From: an uncultured Eubacteriales bacterium
GTDB lineage: Bacteria > Bacillota > Clostridia > UBA1381
DNA length: 36,696 bases
Direction: 5' to 3'
Assembly (NCBI GenBank): GCA_905199755.1
Contig: CAJKHT010000022.1
Location: 1-36,696 of the forward strand
Each line of letters starts with the position of its first letter. The stretch's first letter is position 1. A program made the position numbers and the translations under genes. The notes beneath the pieces were generated by a model. It saw only the letters and a list, made by a program, of their open reading frames with translations, had not been told where the DNA came from and searched no databases. Shown here piece after piece: positions 22,661 to 32,500 of this stretch.

Positions 22661-23968
22661 CTAAACCAGTTCAATCGGCTCCTCAAATTCTACTTTTATA
22701 ACCGTACAAACATCGTCAATATCCTCTTCCCTGACCTTAATCCATATCTGACCCGGCATATTTATCCATGGCGATCCTCCTATAATATTCCATTCCATCT
22801 CACGGTTGTTTTTTAAAGATGTTACCTTCATCTGCTTGTTTCTGATACCGTTCATCATCAGAAATCCGTTTGGCCTATCATAGCAAAATAAGTACATAGT
22901 TCTTTTATCCTTACTCAGTGTGCTTCCCCCGAGAAAATATTCAGTTCCCGGGCCCTTTTCCGTAGGATAAACAGCTTCCGCATACTTGCCTGTCCATTCT
23001 CCTAAAGCAAGCATGCTCTCCTCTGTTTCCTTGGGGATATTTCCCTCAGCGTCAGGACCGATTGAAATCAGAAGATTTCCCCCCTTGCTGATACATTCGC
23101 AAAGCATTCGCACAATTTGTCTGATATCCTTGTAATTCTTATCTTGCGGCTGGTATCCCCACGAATTATTAAATGTAGAGCATAATTCCCACTCACCTCC
23201 CATTTCTCTGAGAGGAATGTACAGCTCGGGGGTTTCGTAGTCACCCTGACCCACAAGACGCGCATTAACCATTGTCTTGGGGCTGAGCTCGCCAATCATC
23301 TTCTTAACCTTATCTGTCTCCCACGAAAAACCCTCGCGGGTCAGCATTACGTCGAACCAAAGAATGTCAACATCACCGTAGTTTGTTAAAAGCTCCTTTA
23401 TTCCCAAACGGTAACGCTCCATAAAACGCTGCCACGCCGCTTCAAGCTCTGCCTTATTCTGCGTTCCTTCCTCTCCACTCAGTTTGCAGACCTCCGTCCA
23501 TATACCCCTGTATATCTGTGCTGTGTGACGCATATCCAGAATTTCTTTCTCACTCTTATCCATGATAACACGCAAATGATCAACATCCGACCAGTCTGTA
23601 TTTGAAAAATAAATTCCTACGTGTATTCCCTGTTCTCTCAGTGCGTCACAATACGGTGCAATCAAATCTCTGCCTGCCGGCGTCCTTTCAACCACATTCA
23701 AATCCGTATGCTTTGTATCAAATAACGCTACTCCGTCATGATGCTTTGATGTTAAAACCGCATAATTTGCGCCTGCTGCCTTTATCAGCTTTGCCCACTT
23801 CTTCGGGTCATAGTTTTTTGCCGTAAAGCCCTCCAGCTGCTTCATATAATCATCATAGCTGTATGCTCCGCCGGCGATGCTCCACGATTCCGCAATGCCG
23901 TCAACCGCATAAATCCCCCAATGAATAAAAATACCCAATTTCGCTTCTTTAAACCATTCCTGCACCAT
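22661..23968 (-). CDS. GH29 alpha-L-fucosidase
   Basis: This 435-residue protein is a GH29 retaining fucosidase. It opens with FKEAKLGIFIHWGIYAVDG and contains SKHHDGVALFDTKHTD. The nucleophile Asp206 is in VDILWFDVML, and ARLVGQGDYETPE matches the usual NxRxxGxxGDYxTPE pattern. There is no signal peptide, so it is a cytoplasmic enzyme acting on imported fucosylated oligosaccharides. GAGAGG lies 8 nt upstream of the ATG. It is the first gene of the glycosidase run and is preceded by a promoter with a palindrome in its spacer. Confidence 0.92.
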   Translation of the reverse strand: MVQEWFKEAKLGIFIHWGIYAVDGIAESWSIAGGAYSYDDYMKQLEGFTAKNYDPKKWAKLIKAAGANYAVLTSKHHDGVALFDTKHTDLNVVERTPAGRDLIAPYCDALREQGIHVGIYFSNTDWSDVDHLRVIMDKSEKEILDMRHTAQIYRGIWTEVCKLSGEEGTQNKAELEAAWQRFMERYRLGIKELLTNYGDVDILWFDVMLTREGFSWETDKVKKMIGELSPKTMVNARLVGQGDYETPELYIPLREMGGEWELCSTFNNSWGYQPQDKNYKDIRQIVRMLCECISKGGNLLISIGPDAEGNIPKETEESMLALGEWTGKYAEAVYPTEKGPGTEYFLGGSTLSKDKRTMYLFCYDRPNGFLMMNGIRNKQMKVTSLKNNREMEWNIIGGSPWINMPGQIWIKVREEDIDDVCTVIKVEFEEPIELV

Positions 23969-24037
23969 AATTATGCCTCTCTGTTTATTTATTACTTATT
24001 TGCACTTGCTTCCGCAGTATATCTTCAATACATCTCC

Positions 24038-24066
24038 ATCTTAACACAATAGTGTTTAAAGGTCTA
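24038..24066 (-). promoter_or_regulatory. Promoter of the GH29-GH112-GH88-GH20 operon with spacer palindrome
   Basis: On the minus strand, TAGACC (24066-24061) and TAAGAT (24043-24038) are 17 nt apart, each matching four of six consensus bases. The spacer holds AACACAATAGTGTT (24043-24056), a 5-bp-arm palindrome well placed for a repressor. The leader before the fucosidase ATG would be about 60 nt. Confidence 0.4.
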
Positions 24067-24127
24067 CCTGCAATTCGTACTTTTAATATACAATTTGTAA
24101 TATTCGGATATATGTTAATCTATATAA

Positions 24128-24163
24128 AAGCTTCGGACACGGAAAAACACATATCCGAAGCTT
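24128..24163 (-). terminator. Terminator after the ABC transporter operon
   Basis: AAGCTTCGGA (24128-24137) and TCCGAAGCTT (24154-24163) form a perfect 10-bp stem with a 16-nt loop. On the minus strand it is followed by TTATATAG after the stem's terminal T residues. It lies just downstream of the solute-binding protein gene and separates the transporter and glycosidase operons. Confidence 0.8.
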
Positions 24164-24181
24164 ATCTAGTATTATAAAACT

Positions 24182-25642
24182 TTATTTGTTGTTTGCCAAA
24201 AATTCGTCATACTGTCTCTGCATTTCAGCCTGCACCTTCTCACTGCCCACATCCTTAAGTTTCTGAAGGAACTCCGGCAGAACAACCTCTGGATCAACAC
24301 GTCCGAACAACAGATCCTTCTTGTACTGGCTTACTACATTCTCCATGGCTGCAATCTCATTTTTAACAAGCTTAGAGTCGAAGAAGAATCCTTTCAGCGG
24401 AGAATCAACAGCGCTTTTATTGTATTCCTCGAAGCGTTCCCACTTACCGTCACGATCAGTCTCCGCCAAATCATTGAGAAAGAGGTTTCCCAAAGCATAC
24501 TGTGGCATGCCGCTGTAATTATCTTTGCCCTGCTGAGTTAATACCCGTTTGCCCTCGTCATTAAGATTATAGTGAACACCTTTTATTCCATAACCTATCA
24601 GATTTCGAATTTCCTTATCTGTATTAACAAGATTTAAGAATTCCATAACCTTTTCCGGGCGCTTACAGCTTACAGGAATACCATTCATAGCACCGCAGGT
24701 GTTAGTAATTATGGGTGTATGACGGTAAACCACATCAATCTTATATCCCTTTGCTGCACTTTCGGCTATCTCATATTCAGGCTGATATGAATTTAAGTTA
24801 AGGAACCATGTTCCCTTCTTTTCGGCATCCGAATTTCCTGTTACATCCTGAGGCAGATATCCTTTCTCATAATAACGTCGCATTGTTTTCAAATGTTGCT
24901 TTGCTTCCTCTGTCTCATAGACATTTACAATCTTATAATCCACATCCTCAGGATTTTCATAATTCAGCCTTGTGCCGAAAATAGTTTCCCCTACAAATTC
25001 ATAAGGAATCACACCTATCATTCCCGCCGAAAATGGCATCAGGGGCAGAAATCCCGAACCCTCGCCTTGCTTCACTTTTTCGAGAATAGGTTCTATTTCT
25101 TCAAGCGTAGTTATCTCATTCTTATAATCAATCCCGTATTTCTCTGCAATCTGAGCATTTACCATCCATGTATTCTGCCATGCTATCTCCTTATATGTAG
25201 GAATACCGTATAGGTTGCCTTCAATTCTTGCTGCCTCAAATACACTTTCGGGTATAAGTTCAAGCATATCCTTGCCTTGATTTTTCAGAAGCTCGCTGAG
25301 TTCGACAAAATTACCTTTCCTCATGTTGTCCACCTGTGCCATATTAATAAAGCAAAGATCAAACTCTTCGCCCGAATTGAGCATGGTCTGAATTTTTCTT
25401 GCATAGTCAGCATTTGCTACCTGATACATCTTTACGCCGACGCCAATCTTCTCCTTTGTGATTTTGGAAACCTCCTCCATTACCATATCAAGATCGGTAG
25501 GTGCGGTTCCGATCATATACCACACCAAATCCTTCTCGTTTCCGCTGTCCGCAGCTTTATTTTCTCCGCACCCTGTCAACAGCAGTGCCATACATAGCAT
25601 AACCGCCACTATTCCTGTAACTGTTCTTTTTAAAACCCTCAT
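24182..25642 (-). CDS. ABC transporter sugar-binding lipoprotein (first)
   Basis: This 486-residue extracellular solute-binding protein has a lipoprotein signal peptide (MRVLKRTVTGIVAVMLCMAL) and lipobox LLTGC, placing the mature Cys at residue 25. The mature part has the two-lobed binding fold of oligosaccharide-specific family 1 proteins, seen in DYARKIQTMLNSGEEFDLCF and NLYGIPTYKEIAWQNTWMVN. GAGGAG lies 7 nt before the ATG. It follows the two permease genes by 44 bp and is probably their main receptor. The ligand is not deducible from sequence; host-type oligosaccharides are inferred from the neighbouring glycosidases. Confidence 0.9.
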   Translation of the reverse strand: MRVLKRTVTGIVAVMLCMALLLTGCGENKAADSGNEKDLVWYMIGTAPTDLDMVMEEVSKITKEKIGVGVKMYQVANADYARKIQTMLNSGEEFDLCFINMAQVDNMRKGNFVELSELLKNQGKDMLELIPESVFEAARIEGNLYGIPTYKEIAWQNTWMVNAQIAEKYGIDYKNEITTLEEIEPILEKVKQGEGSGFLPLMPFSAGMIGVIPYEFVGETIFGTRLNYENPEDVDYKIVNVYETEEAKQHLKTMRRYYEKGYLPQDVTGNSDAEKKGTWFLNLNSYQPEYEIAESAAKGYKIDVVYRHTPIITNTCGAMNGIPVSCKRPEKVMEFLNLVNTDKEIRNLIGYGIKGVHYNLNDEGKRVLTQQGKDNYSGMPQYALGNLFLNDLAETDRDGKWERFEEYNKSAVDSPLKGFFFDSKLVKNEIAAMENVVSQYKKDLLFGRVDPEVVLPEFLQKLKDVGSEKVQAEMQRQYDEFLANNK

Positions 25643-25686
25643 ATTGTCTCCTCTTTTCTTTTAAAATTATATATGATTTGAATTAA

Positions 25687-26589
25687 TTATCCTTTAACAG
25701 ATCCGACCGTCAGTCCTGAAACAAAGTATTTCTGGAAAAACGGATAAGCACACGCAATAGGTACAATAATCACAACGGCCAAAACCATTCTTGCACTCTC
25801 AGACGGCATATTTCTGAGCGCTTCAGCGGTTCCTATATCACCAATATTCGTATTCAGATAATTTATGTTGTTTTGTATCTTCATCAGCATATATTGCAGC
25901 GGATTTTTAGATGTCTCATCAATATACAGTAATGCATTGTACCAGTCATTCCAATATGCCAGGGTATAGAACAAGGCAATGGTAGCAAGTCCCGGCAGAG
26001 AAATCGGCAGAATTATCTGGATAAATGTCCGAAATTCACTACATCCGTCCAAGCTTGCACTCTCTATCAGCGCCTCAGGAATTGAGGTCATATAAAAGGT
26101 CTTTAATATAATAATATTAAACGGTGTGCAAAGCAGCGGAAATATCATAGCCCATATACTGTTTTTCAAATGAAACATTTGCACAAATACCACATATGTA
26201 GGCACAAGACCCGCCGAAAATATCATTGTAATAAATGACAACCAGTTAAAAAATTTCCTGAACTTATAATCCTTTCTGTATAAGATATAGGCATACATTG
26301 ATGTAATGGTCAGACCGAGAATTGTGCCGATTACAACAACTTGAACACTGATCCAAAAAGCATCAAAAAGCATTCCACCGCTTTTAAACACATACCTATA
26401 TCCCTCAAGGCTCCACTGGGAAGGCCAGAAACTATATCCGTTCATCAACACGGACTCATCCGTGAAGGAAATGATTATGGTAAATATAAAAGGCAAAACA
26501 CACGCAAGGCTGAATAATACCAAAACAATGTTCATTAAGACATTCGGCACCGTCGGCAACGCATTAAGTCCTTTGTTTTTTTTAGTCAT
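25687..26589 (-). CDS. Carbohydrate ABC transporter permease (LplC/CUT1 type)
   Basis: This 300-residue inner-membrane permease has about six hydrophobic segments and the EAA loop ESASLDGCSEFRTFIQIILP, which contacts the ATPase. The first helix follows a short cytoplasmic N-terminus. The frame begins at a GTG (26601), but ATG at 26589 is preferred: AGGAG lies 11 nt upstream and the GTG is almost adjacent to it. A GTG at 26595 is a further option. It is 17 bp from the other permease gene and forms the second half of the channel. Confidence 0.9.
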   Translation of the reverse strand: MTKKNKGLNALPTVPNVLMNIVLVLFSLACVLPFIFTIIISFTDESVLMNGYSFWPSQWSLEGYRYVFKSGGMLFDAFWISVQVVVIGTILGLTITSMYAYILYRKDYKFRKFFNWLSFITMIFSAGLVPTYVVFVQMFHLKNSIWAMIFPLLCTPFNIIILKTFYMTSIPEALIESASLDGCSEFRTFIQIILPISLPGLATIALFYTLAYWNDWYNALLYIDETSKNPLQYMLMKIQNNINYLNTNIGDIGTAEALRNMPSESARMVLAVVIIVPIACAYPFFQKYFVSGLTVGSVKG

Positions 26590-26606
26590 GGTCACTTTCA
26601 CTCCTT

Positions 26607-27590
26607 TTAAAATAATGACAAGTCTTCATCAATCTTACGAACAACAAAATTTGCCATCGTTATCATAATAAGACCGACCAAAGACTGCGCAAGTCCCGCA
26701 GCAGTGCTCATTCCGAAATCATTCAGATTAATCATCGCGTTATATATATATGTATCAACAACATCAACCACCGGCTTAAGCGCACCGGACATATTTGCCT
26801 GGGGTACATTGTAGAATAATCCAAAATCAGCGGAAAATATCTTTCCTATAGCCATAATTGTCAGAATAACCATCATCGGCTTCAGCATGGGAATTGTAAT
26901 ATACTTTATTCTCTGCATTCTCGACGCACCGTCAATCATTGCAGCCTCATACAAAGATTTGTCAATCCCACAAATTGCAGCAAGATAAATAACACAATTA
27001 TACCCCGCCGATTTCCAGATGTTCATAATGGTCAGTATAAACGGCCAGTATTTTTGTTCCGAGTACCATTGTATCGGTTCTCCTCCGAAATATGTTATAA
27101 TCTGATTTAGAAATCCCCTTTCGTGGCTCAGAAACGCAAATACAAACGTAGCTGTAACAACCCATGACAGAAAATACGGAAAAAACATTGCTGTCTGATA
27201 TACCTTTGCCATTTTTGCATTGGTTATTTCAGTCAGCATAATTGCCAGTGAAACCGCAACAACAAGTCCCAGAAATATCCATACAATGTTGTATAAAAAC
27301 GTATTCCGTATCGCAATTAAAATATCCTTGGTTGCAAAAAGGAATTTAAAGTTATCAAACCCCACCCATTCACTTGTCATCAAGCTTTTCCAAAACCCCT
27401 GACCTGTAACCACATAATCCTTAAATGCCATCACCAATCCTGCCATCGGCAAATAACGAAACAGGATAAAAAACAGTGCGCCCGGAAGTGCCATTACAGT
27501 CAATTGAACTGTCTTACCGTGCTTGTTGGAGAGCAAGGATTTTTTCATTACCGTAGACTTCACTGATTTTGCTTTTTGCTCTTGTGCCAT
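26607..27590 (-). CDS. Carbohydrate ABC transporter permease (LplB/CUT1 type)
   Basis: This 327-residue permease has a basic cytoplasmic N-terminus and about six transmembrane helices. The EAA loop is YEAAMIDGASRMQRIKYITI, as in LplB-type components of polysaccharide importers. GGAG lies 9 nt before the ATG, and a promoter is visible upstream. It leads the permease-permease-binding protein operon. No ATP-binding subunit gene occurs in the window, so energy must come from an ATPase encoded elsewhere, as with the shared MsmX-type ATPases of other Bacillota. Confidence 0.9.
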   Translation of the reverse strand: MAQEQKAKSVKSTVMKKSLLSNKHGKTVQLTVMALPGALFFILFRYLPMAGLVMAFKDYVVTGQGFWKSLMTSEWVGFDNFKFLFATKDILIAIRNTFLYNIVWIFLGLVVAVSLAIMLTEITNAKMAKVYQTAMFFPYFLSWVVTATFVFAFLSHERGFLNQIITYFGGEPIQWYSEQKYWPFILTIMNIWKSAGYNCVIYLAAICGIDKSLYEAAMIDGASRMQRIKYITIPMLKPMMVILTIMAIGKIFSADFGLFYNVPQANMSGALKPVVDVVDTYIYNAMINLNDFGMSTAAGLAQSLVGLIMITMANFVVRKIDEDLSLF

Positions 27591-27664
27591 AATTCACACT
27601 CCTTAATCTTTGATTTGAAAATAATATAAATACATTTTTATCTATATTAACTTTCTACATCACC

Positions 27665-27694
27665 ATTATATCATTCCGCTTTATTGTTTATCAA
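27665..27694 (-). promoter_or_regulatory. Promoter of the permease operon
   Basis: On the minus strand, TTGATA (27694-27689) and TATAAT (27670-27665) are 18 nt apart. It lies in the 212-bp gap after the second lipoprotein gene, so the transporter can be expressed independently of the upstream surface proteins. I see nothing else definite in the gap. Confidence 0.6.
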
Positions 27695-27802
27695 TGTTTA
27701 AAAAGTGCAATCGATATACAATTTGGATTAATATTCACCACAAACACCGTATAGACGGAATTTTTTTATATGAAGTCATGTTTTTACTAATATTATCCAC
27801 TG

Positions 27803-29428
27803 TTATCTCCTGTTATATCTGTCAAGTGCCGCCTGCTTCAACTCCATTAATCTGTCTATTCCGAGTCTTTGAAGCTCACTGATATACAAATCAAAATTCT
27901 CTATCGGCTCTTTTCCCAAAATAAACTTTTTCATCATCTCATCAGCATAATTTACAATCAGCCTCTCCAACCGACTTGTCTCCTCCGCCTCATCCGAAGT
28001 CTGAGATATCGGTGGCAAGATATAATTGTAATATTCCGTTTGCTTGTAAGCCTCTATGGCCTGAAGCTGCTGAGGCAAGCTATAAAGATACTCTCTTGTT
28101 GTCGTCAAAACCTTGCACGGCCAACTGCCGGTAATCATGGTATAAAGAGTAAGAAAATCCGTCCTGGTCATTCCATCCGGCGGCTCTTTATACACAGGTT
28201 TTCCATCTATCATCTCATAAGATATGCCCTCTATACCATAATTATACAGAATTGCCCCCTCATCACTGTAACCATAATCCAGAAATTTTACAGCCAGCTC
28301 CTTTTTATCGCTGGTTGCACTGACAGCTATTCCGTTATGGGAAAAAGGCAAGAAATAATTACCGAATTTAGAGGTTTCTCCCTTTTCCAAAGTAGGAGGC
28401 TTCACGGCAATTATATCAAAGTCAGGATCTGACTTTTTACCATCATTCAGCCATCGTTCAATTCCTGCGCCAATCCACGCAAATCCGGCTCCGCAGCTGC
28501 CGTCTACCATTTTTTCTGTCACACGGGCATCACTTACCGACATAATTGCTTCATCCAGCAACCCTTCTGTATACCATTTTCTCATTTCAACGAGAAAATC
28601 CTTATACTGCGTCTGTGCTCTGCCGTACATAACCTTACCGTTTTTCTGATAAAAACCCGGAGATATTCCGAATGCTCCAATCAAATTCTGATAAGCATAT
28701 TCATCGGAAAAATTAAAACATATTGGTGTCTCTGTATTTTTTTGCTCCTTAAATGCTTTGAGCACATTATACCATTCAGAAATAGTTTCGGGCGGCGCAA
28801 GGCTAAGCTCCTCCAGCCAATCCTTGCGCAGCGTAAGCCCGCACGTTGCAGCACGTTCCAAATCATCTGTTATTTCCTGTTCGTTGGCAGGATAATTGTT
28901 AAACATATAGTATTTCCCCGAATCTGTTCGAGCCATTTTTGCAAACTCAGGCTTCTTCTCCAAAAAACTGCAATAATTCGGAGCGTAATCCGCAATCAAA
29001 TCATTCAGTTCCGTAATATATCCGCTGCGGATTGCCTCATCAGCACCGCCCGGCAGATGCATCCAATCATAATAAATCAAATCCGGCAAATCTCCCGATG
29101 CAAGAAGAAGATTGAACTGATCTTCCTCCTGACCGTTGTCAGCATAGATAATCTTCAGTTTTATTCCTGTTTTCTCTTCAATTTCCTTTACACGCGGATA
29201 TTGACTGTAATCAGAATACCCCTGCACCTGAGCACCTATATGATTTCTCATCCATATTGTAAGCTCTTCGTCTGTCTGCAAGGGATATTCCGCTGTTTTC
29301 AGTTTCTCGGGTGACAGCATCCGATTAGCCGATTGTTCCTTTGAATTATTGACACAAGCCGTCAACGCTGCTGCAATCATTGCCGATGCTGTCACTAATG
29401 ACAAAATCCTGCCAAATTTCAGTTTCAT
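27803..29428 (-). CDS. ABC transporter sugar-binding lipoprotein (second)
   Basis: This 541-residue extracellular solute-binding protein has a lipoprotein signal (MKLKFGRILSLVTASAMIAA) and lipobox LTAC, mature Cys at about residue 25. It contains family-typical segments such as NLLLASGDLPDLIYYDWMHL and FAWIGAGIERWL. It resembles LplA-type receptors and is only distantly similar to the 486-residue protein in the same locus. AGGAG lies upstream of the ATG. It lies between the lyase gene and the permease operon, so two receptors with different ligands may share one channel; that is inference. Confidence 0.88.
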   Translation of the reverse strand: MKLKFGRILSLVTASAMIAAALTACVNNSKEQSANRMLSPEKLKTAEYPLQTDEELTIWMRNHIGAQVQGYSDYSQYPRVKEIEEKTGIKLKIIYADNGQEEDQFNLLLASGDLPDLIYYDWMHLPGGADEAIRSGYITELNDLIADYAPNYCSFLEKKPEFAKMARTDSGKYYMFNNYPANEQEITDDLERAATCGLTLRKDWLEELSLAPPETISEWYNVLKAFKEQKNTETPICFNFSDEYAYQNLIGAFGISPGFYQKNGKVMYGRAQTQYKDFLVEMRKWYTEGLLDEAIMSVSDARVTEKMVDGSCGAGFAWIGAGIERWLNDGKKSDPDFDIIAVKPPTLEKGETSKFGNYFLPFSHNGIAVSATSDKKELAVKFLDYGYSDEGAILYNYGIEGISYEMIDGKPVYKEPPDGMTRTDFLTLYTMITGSWPCKVLTTTREYLYSLPQQLQAIEAYKQTEYYNYILPPISQTSDEAEETSRLERLIVNYADEMMKKFILGKEPIENFDLYISELQRLGIDRLMELKQAALDRYNRR

Positions 29429-29485
29429 TTTTTCTTTCTCCTGTTATATCGGGTAAATTTTCTTTTTTCCGCATATACTCCAATA

Positions 29486-29511
29486 GGGAACATCCTTATA
29501 TGGTTGTTCCC
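29486..29511 (-). repeat. Inverted repeat between lyase and lipoprotein genes
   Basis: GGGAACA (29486-29492) and TGTTCCC (29505-29511) are a perfect 7-bp inverted repeat with a 12-nt loop. It lies just after the lyase stop codon, but no T-run follows on the minus strand. It could be a weak terminator, an mRNA-stabilising hairpin or an operator. Confidence 0.4.
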
Positions 29512-29537
29512 CATGAAATTATGACTATTTTCAAAAA

Positions 29538-32500
29538 CTACTGATTCAATTTTTCGCGAAGGCGATAAACAAGCACCATGGCCTGTTCACGCGGAACACC
29601 GGACTGAGGTTCAAACTTTCCTCCGCCTACACCGTTCATTATTCCCATGCTTACTGCGGCCTGTACATATTCTTTCGCCCAATCACTTACCTGATTCGCA
29701 TCGGAAAAGCTCTCATTTTTATTGCTCTGCGGCTTTATATTTTTCAGCTTTTCGAGCGTCAGCACAGCTACCTTCGCCATTTGCTCTCTGGTTATGATAC
29801 CATTCGGATTTGCATTTCCTATTTCGTCACCGACTAAAATCTCCATATATTTGGCAGTCGCCACAATATCAGCATACCAATCGTCCTCAGTGACATCTGG
29901 AAATTCATCTGCAAACGGAACCGTCTCTACTCCAAGTGCTCTTATCAGCATTGCACTAAATTCCGCACGTGTAACGAGCTGTTCCAATCCCAGCGAGCTG
30001 TCGCTTACTCCGTTGATCACGCCGTCGCGAACCAACGCAGATATCTCTGTCTCACCCCAATGCCCTTCAAGCTCCTTGGCAAAAGTTGCGTTAACTTCAC
30101 CTGATTTATTCGGCACATCGCTTTCGCTGCTGCCTGAAGAGTTGCTTTTACCCAACCCTCCCGACGCAGACGAGTTTCCGCCGCTACTGTGTTCGCTTGG
30201 CTTTTTACCGGGGGATGTGTTTTCTTTATCAGGTCCTGGCGCAATTCCTCCACCTTCGATTATCGGCTCGTCACCAAAATAGATATATCCATCCTTTGTT
30301 TTGCTGCTGATTCTTTCTTCATTCAAATACACTGCGGATGTGTTACGCTGATTTAAAATCGTCAGCTGAGACAAATCCACATATTCCTCTCCCTCGTAAT
30401 CTGTCTTGGAGGTGGACAGGTAAAGTCCTGTACCTCTCCACTCCACACCAAGGTGTGTAATGTTCTGATTGGACTTGATAAGATAATTACCGTTTTTGCC
30501 CTTTACATAGGTTCCGTCAGCCAGTACCGCTGTTGTATAATAAGTATCGTTTTTGTCCATATACAAAAGTCGCGCATCTGTAATATACTCTCCGACCTGT
30601 CTTGTGTCCTTCGCCTTCTCGTCATGCAGATTGTAATATGTCCCTTCAACATTTTTACCTGTCTTGACATCCCTCATGCTGAAGTTAAATGCGCTGGCCT
30701 CCGCCTCACTGAGGTTGTCTACCTTTAGCGGTTCTGTCTTTACATTATAATCCTTACCGGTATCCATCGGCAGAAGGATAGTGTTAAAGGTAGTAGGCTG
30801 ACTTGCTTTCTTAACATATGTCACATATTTAGCAGAAAGATTTGAAGTATTCCGATACCAGCCGTCAACAAGATTCGCCTCAGTCTCGATTTCTTCTCCT
30901 ATAACAGGTACAACCGCTATATTAACATCATAATAATGTGTCTTAACAGTTTTTGTGCTTGCGTCCATAGTAATATTTGCATCATTTGTAAAATGCCATG
31001 CCTGGCTGTACTTATTTTCCTGGGCATTGCCGTTTACAGGCGCAACATAGTCGGTCACGATATAAAAGCTCGGCACAGATGCAGACTTAACAAAAAGCAT
31101 CGAACGGTTGTGAGCATTGTCGGGCGCAGTATATTCCTTGGTTCCTCCTCCAAGCACATTGTCGTCATCCTTATAAACTACACCGATATTATTATATGTC
31201 TCTCCCTTAACGTAGTCAAATGTTTTATTCATTTCGCTTTCCAAAAATCTGCCCTGGTAATGCTTGGGCGAAACACTTGAATTTGCTTCCGCAGCAAGTG
31301 CATCATCAAAATCATACAGCTTTTTAAGATTATTTTTGGTATAATTCTTCTCGTCCAGGATCGCCTTGTACTCTGCATTATCAGGCTCCCGCACCGCGTC
31401 CGCACTAACGTTATTCGCCAGAACCAATCCGTGGCTGCCTCTGAACGGAAGAACTAAAATCTCATCTGACGGTCCCGTTACAACCTCCGCGTTACTCCAG
31501 AAACTGCTGCGCTGAGAAATATCATTTATCTCAATAGTGTTATGTGCCCTGGTGGAATTATACCAGCATTTATACGGCTCATTCTGCACATAACCCGCCT
31601 TACCGGGATCAGCCAGGAGGTATCTGCCGTAAGCTGCAATCACAATAGAAAGGTCATCAAAGTGAGCGTGGATACCACCATTGGCAATTCCCATTGTAGC
31701 GCCGACGGCGTTCTTATCCCATCCGTCTCTCATTACAACCTTACGCGCCATAGGGTACAAAACGGAATCAAACTCCGGCATTGTACCTTTCTCCCCTGCT
31801 GTATATGCATAGGTCAGCTGGTCATATTGCTCTTTTCTCTTTTTATATCTCTCGCTCGTTGTATCCGTTTCCTCTTTCAAAAGTCTCTCAAGACCGTCTA
31901 TAATTTGCTTTATAACAGGACGGTTGATAAACTGCGAACCGTAACCGTAAGAATTTCCTACATTCCAATCACGGTATCCGGGTGCCATGCCGTGCATAAA
32001 GTAGAGAGCCGCCACTGCCATCATATCATAATATTCATCGGGCAGAATATCAGGCATATTTGCCTCTGTAGCAAACTGAAGTATCGCTACGGTGTTCGCA
32101 TATGCCTCCATATTATAACCACCGGGCACTTCCTTGCCCGCTCCGTCAGGGAAGCTTACCTCCTTCGCCTTATACAACACGCGCCGCTGAAGGCTTGGAA
32201 TCCAGCCGCCTCTGCCACCGTAAAACAGACCGCTGTAGCTTGGATCATCCTGCAGCTCGTCATTAGCTTTATAAAACTCAGGAAACAGCGTAATCAATGC
32301 CGCAAAACCGCGATTATAATATGTAGCATGATTAGAACTCAATTGCGCACCGTCTCTGTTCCATCCCTCCAATATCCATTCTGTGTTACAATATACGGAT
32401 TTAAGCAATACGGCAAAATTCTGCGGTGTCATATACTCGCTGCCTATGAACGAATAAAACGAATTTGCCAGTTCTATTCCGTTAACACCCTTTGTCAGGA

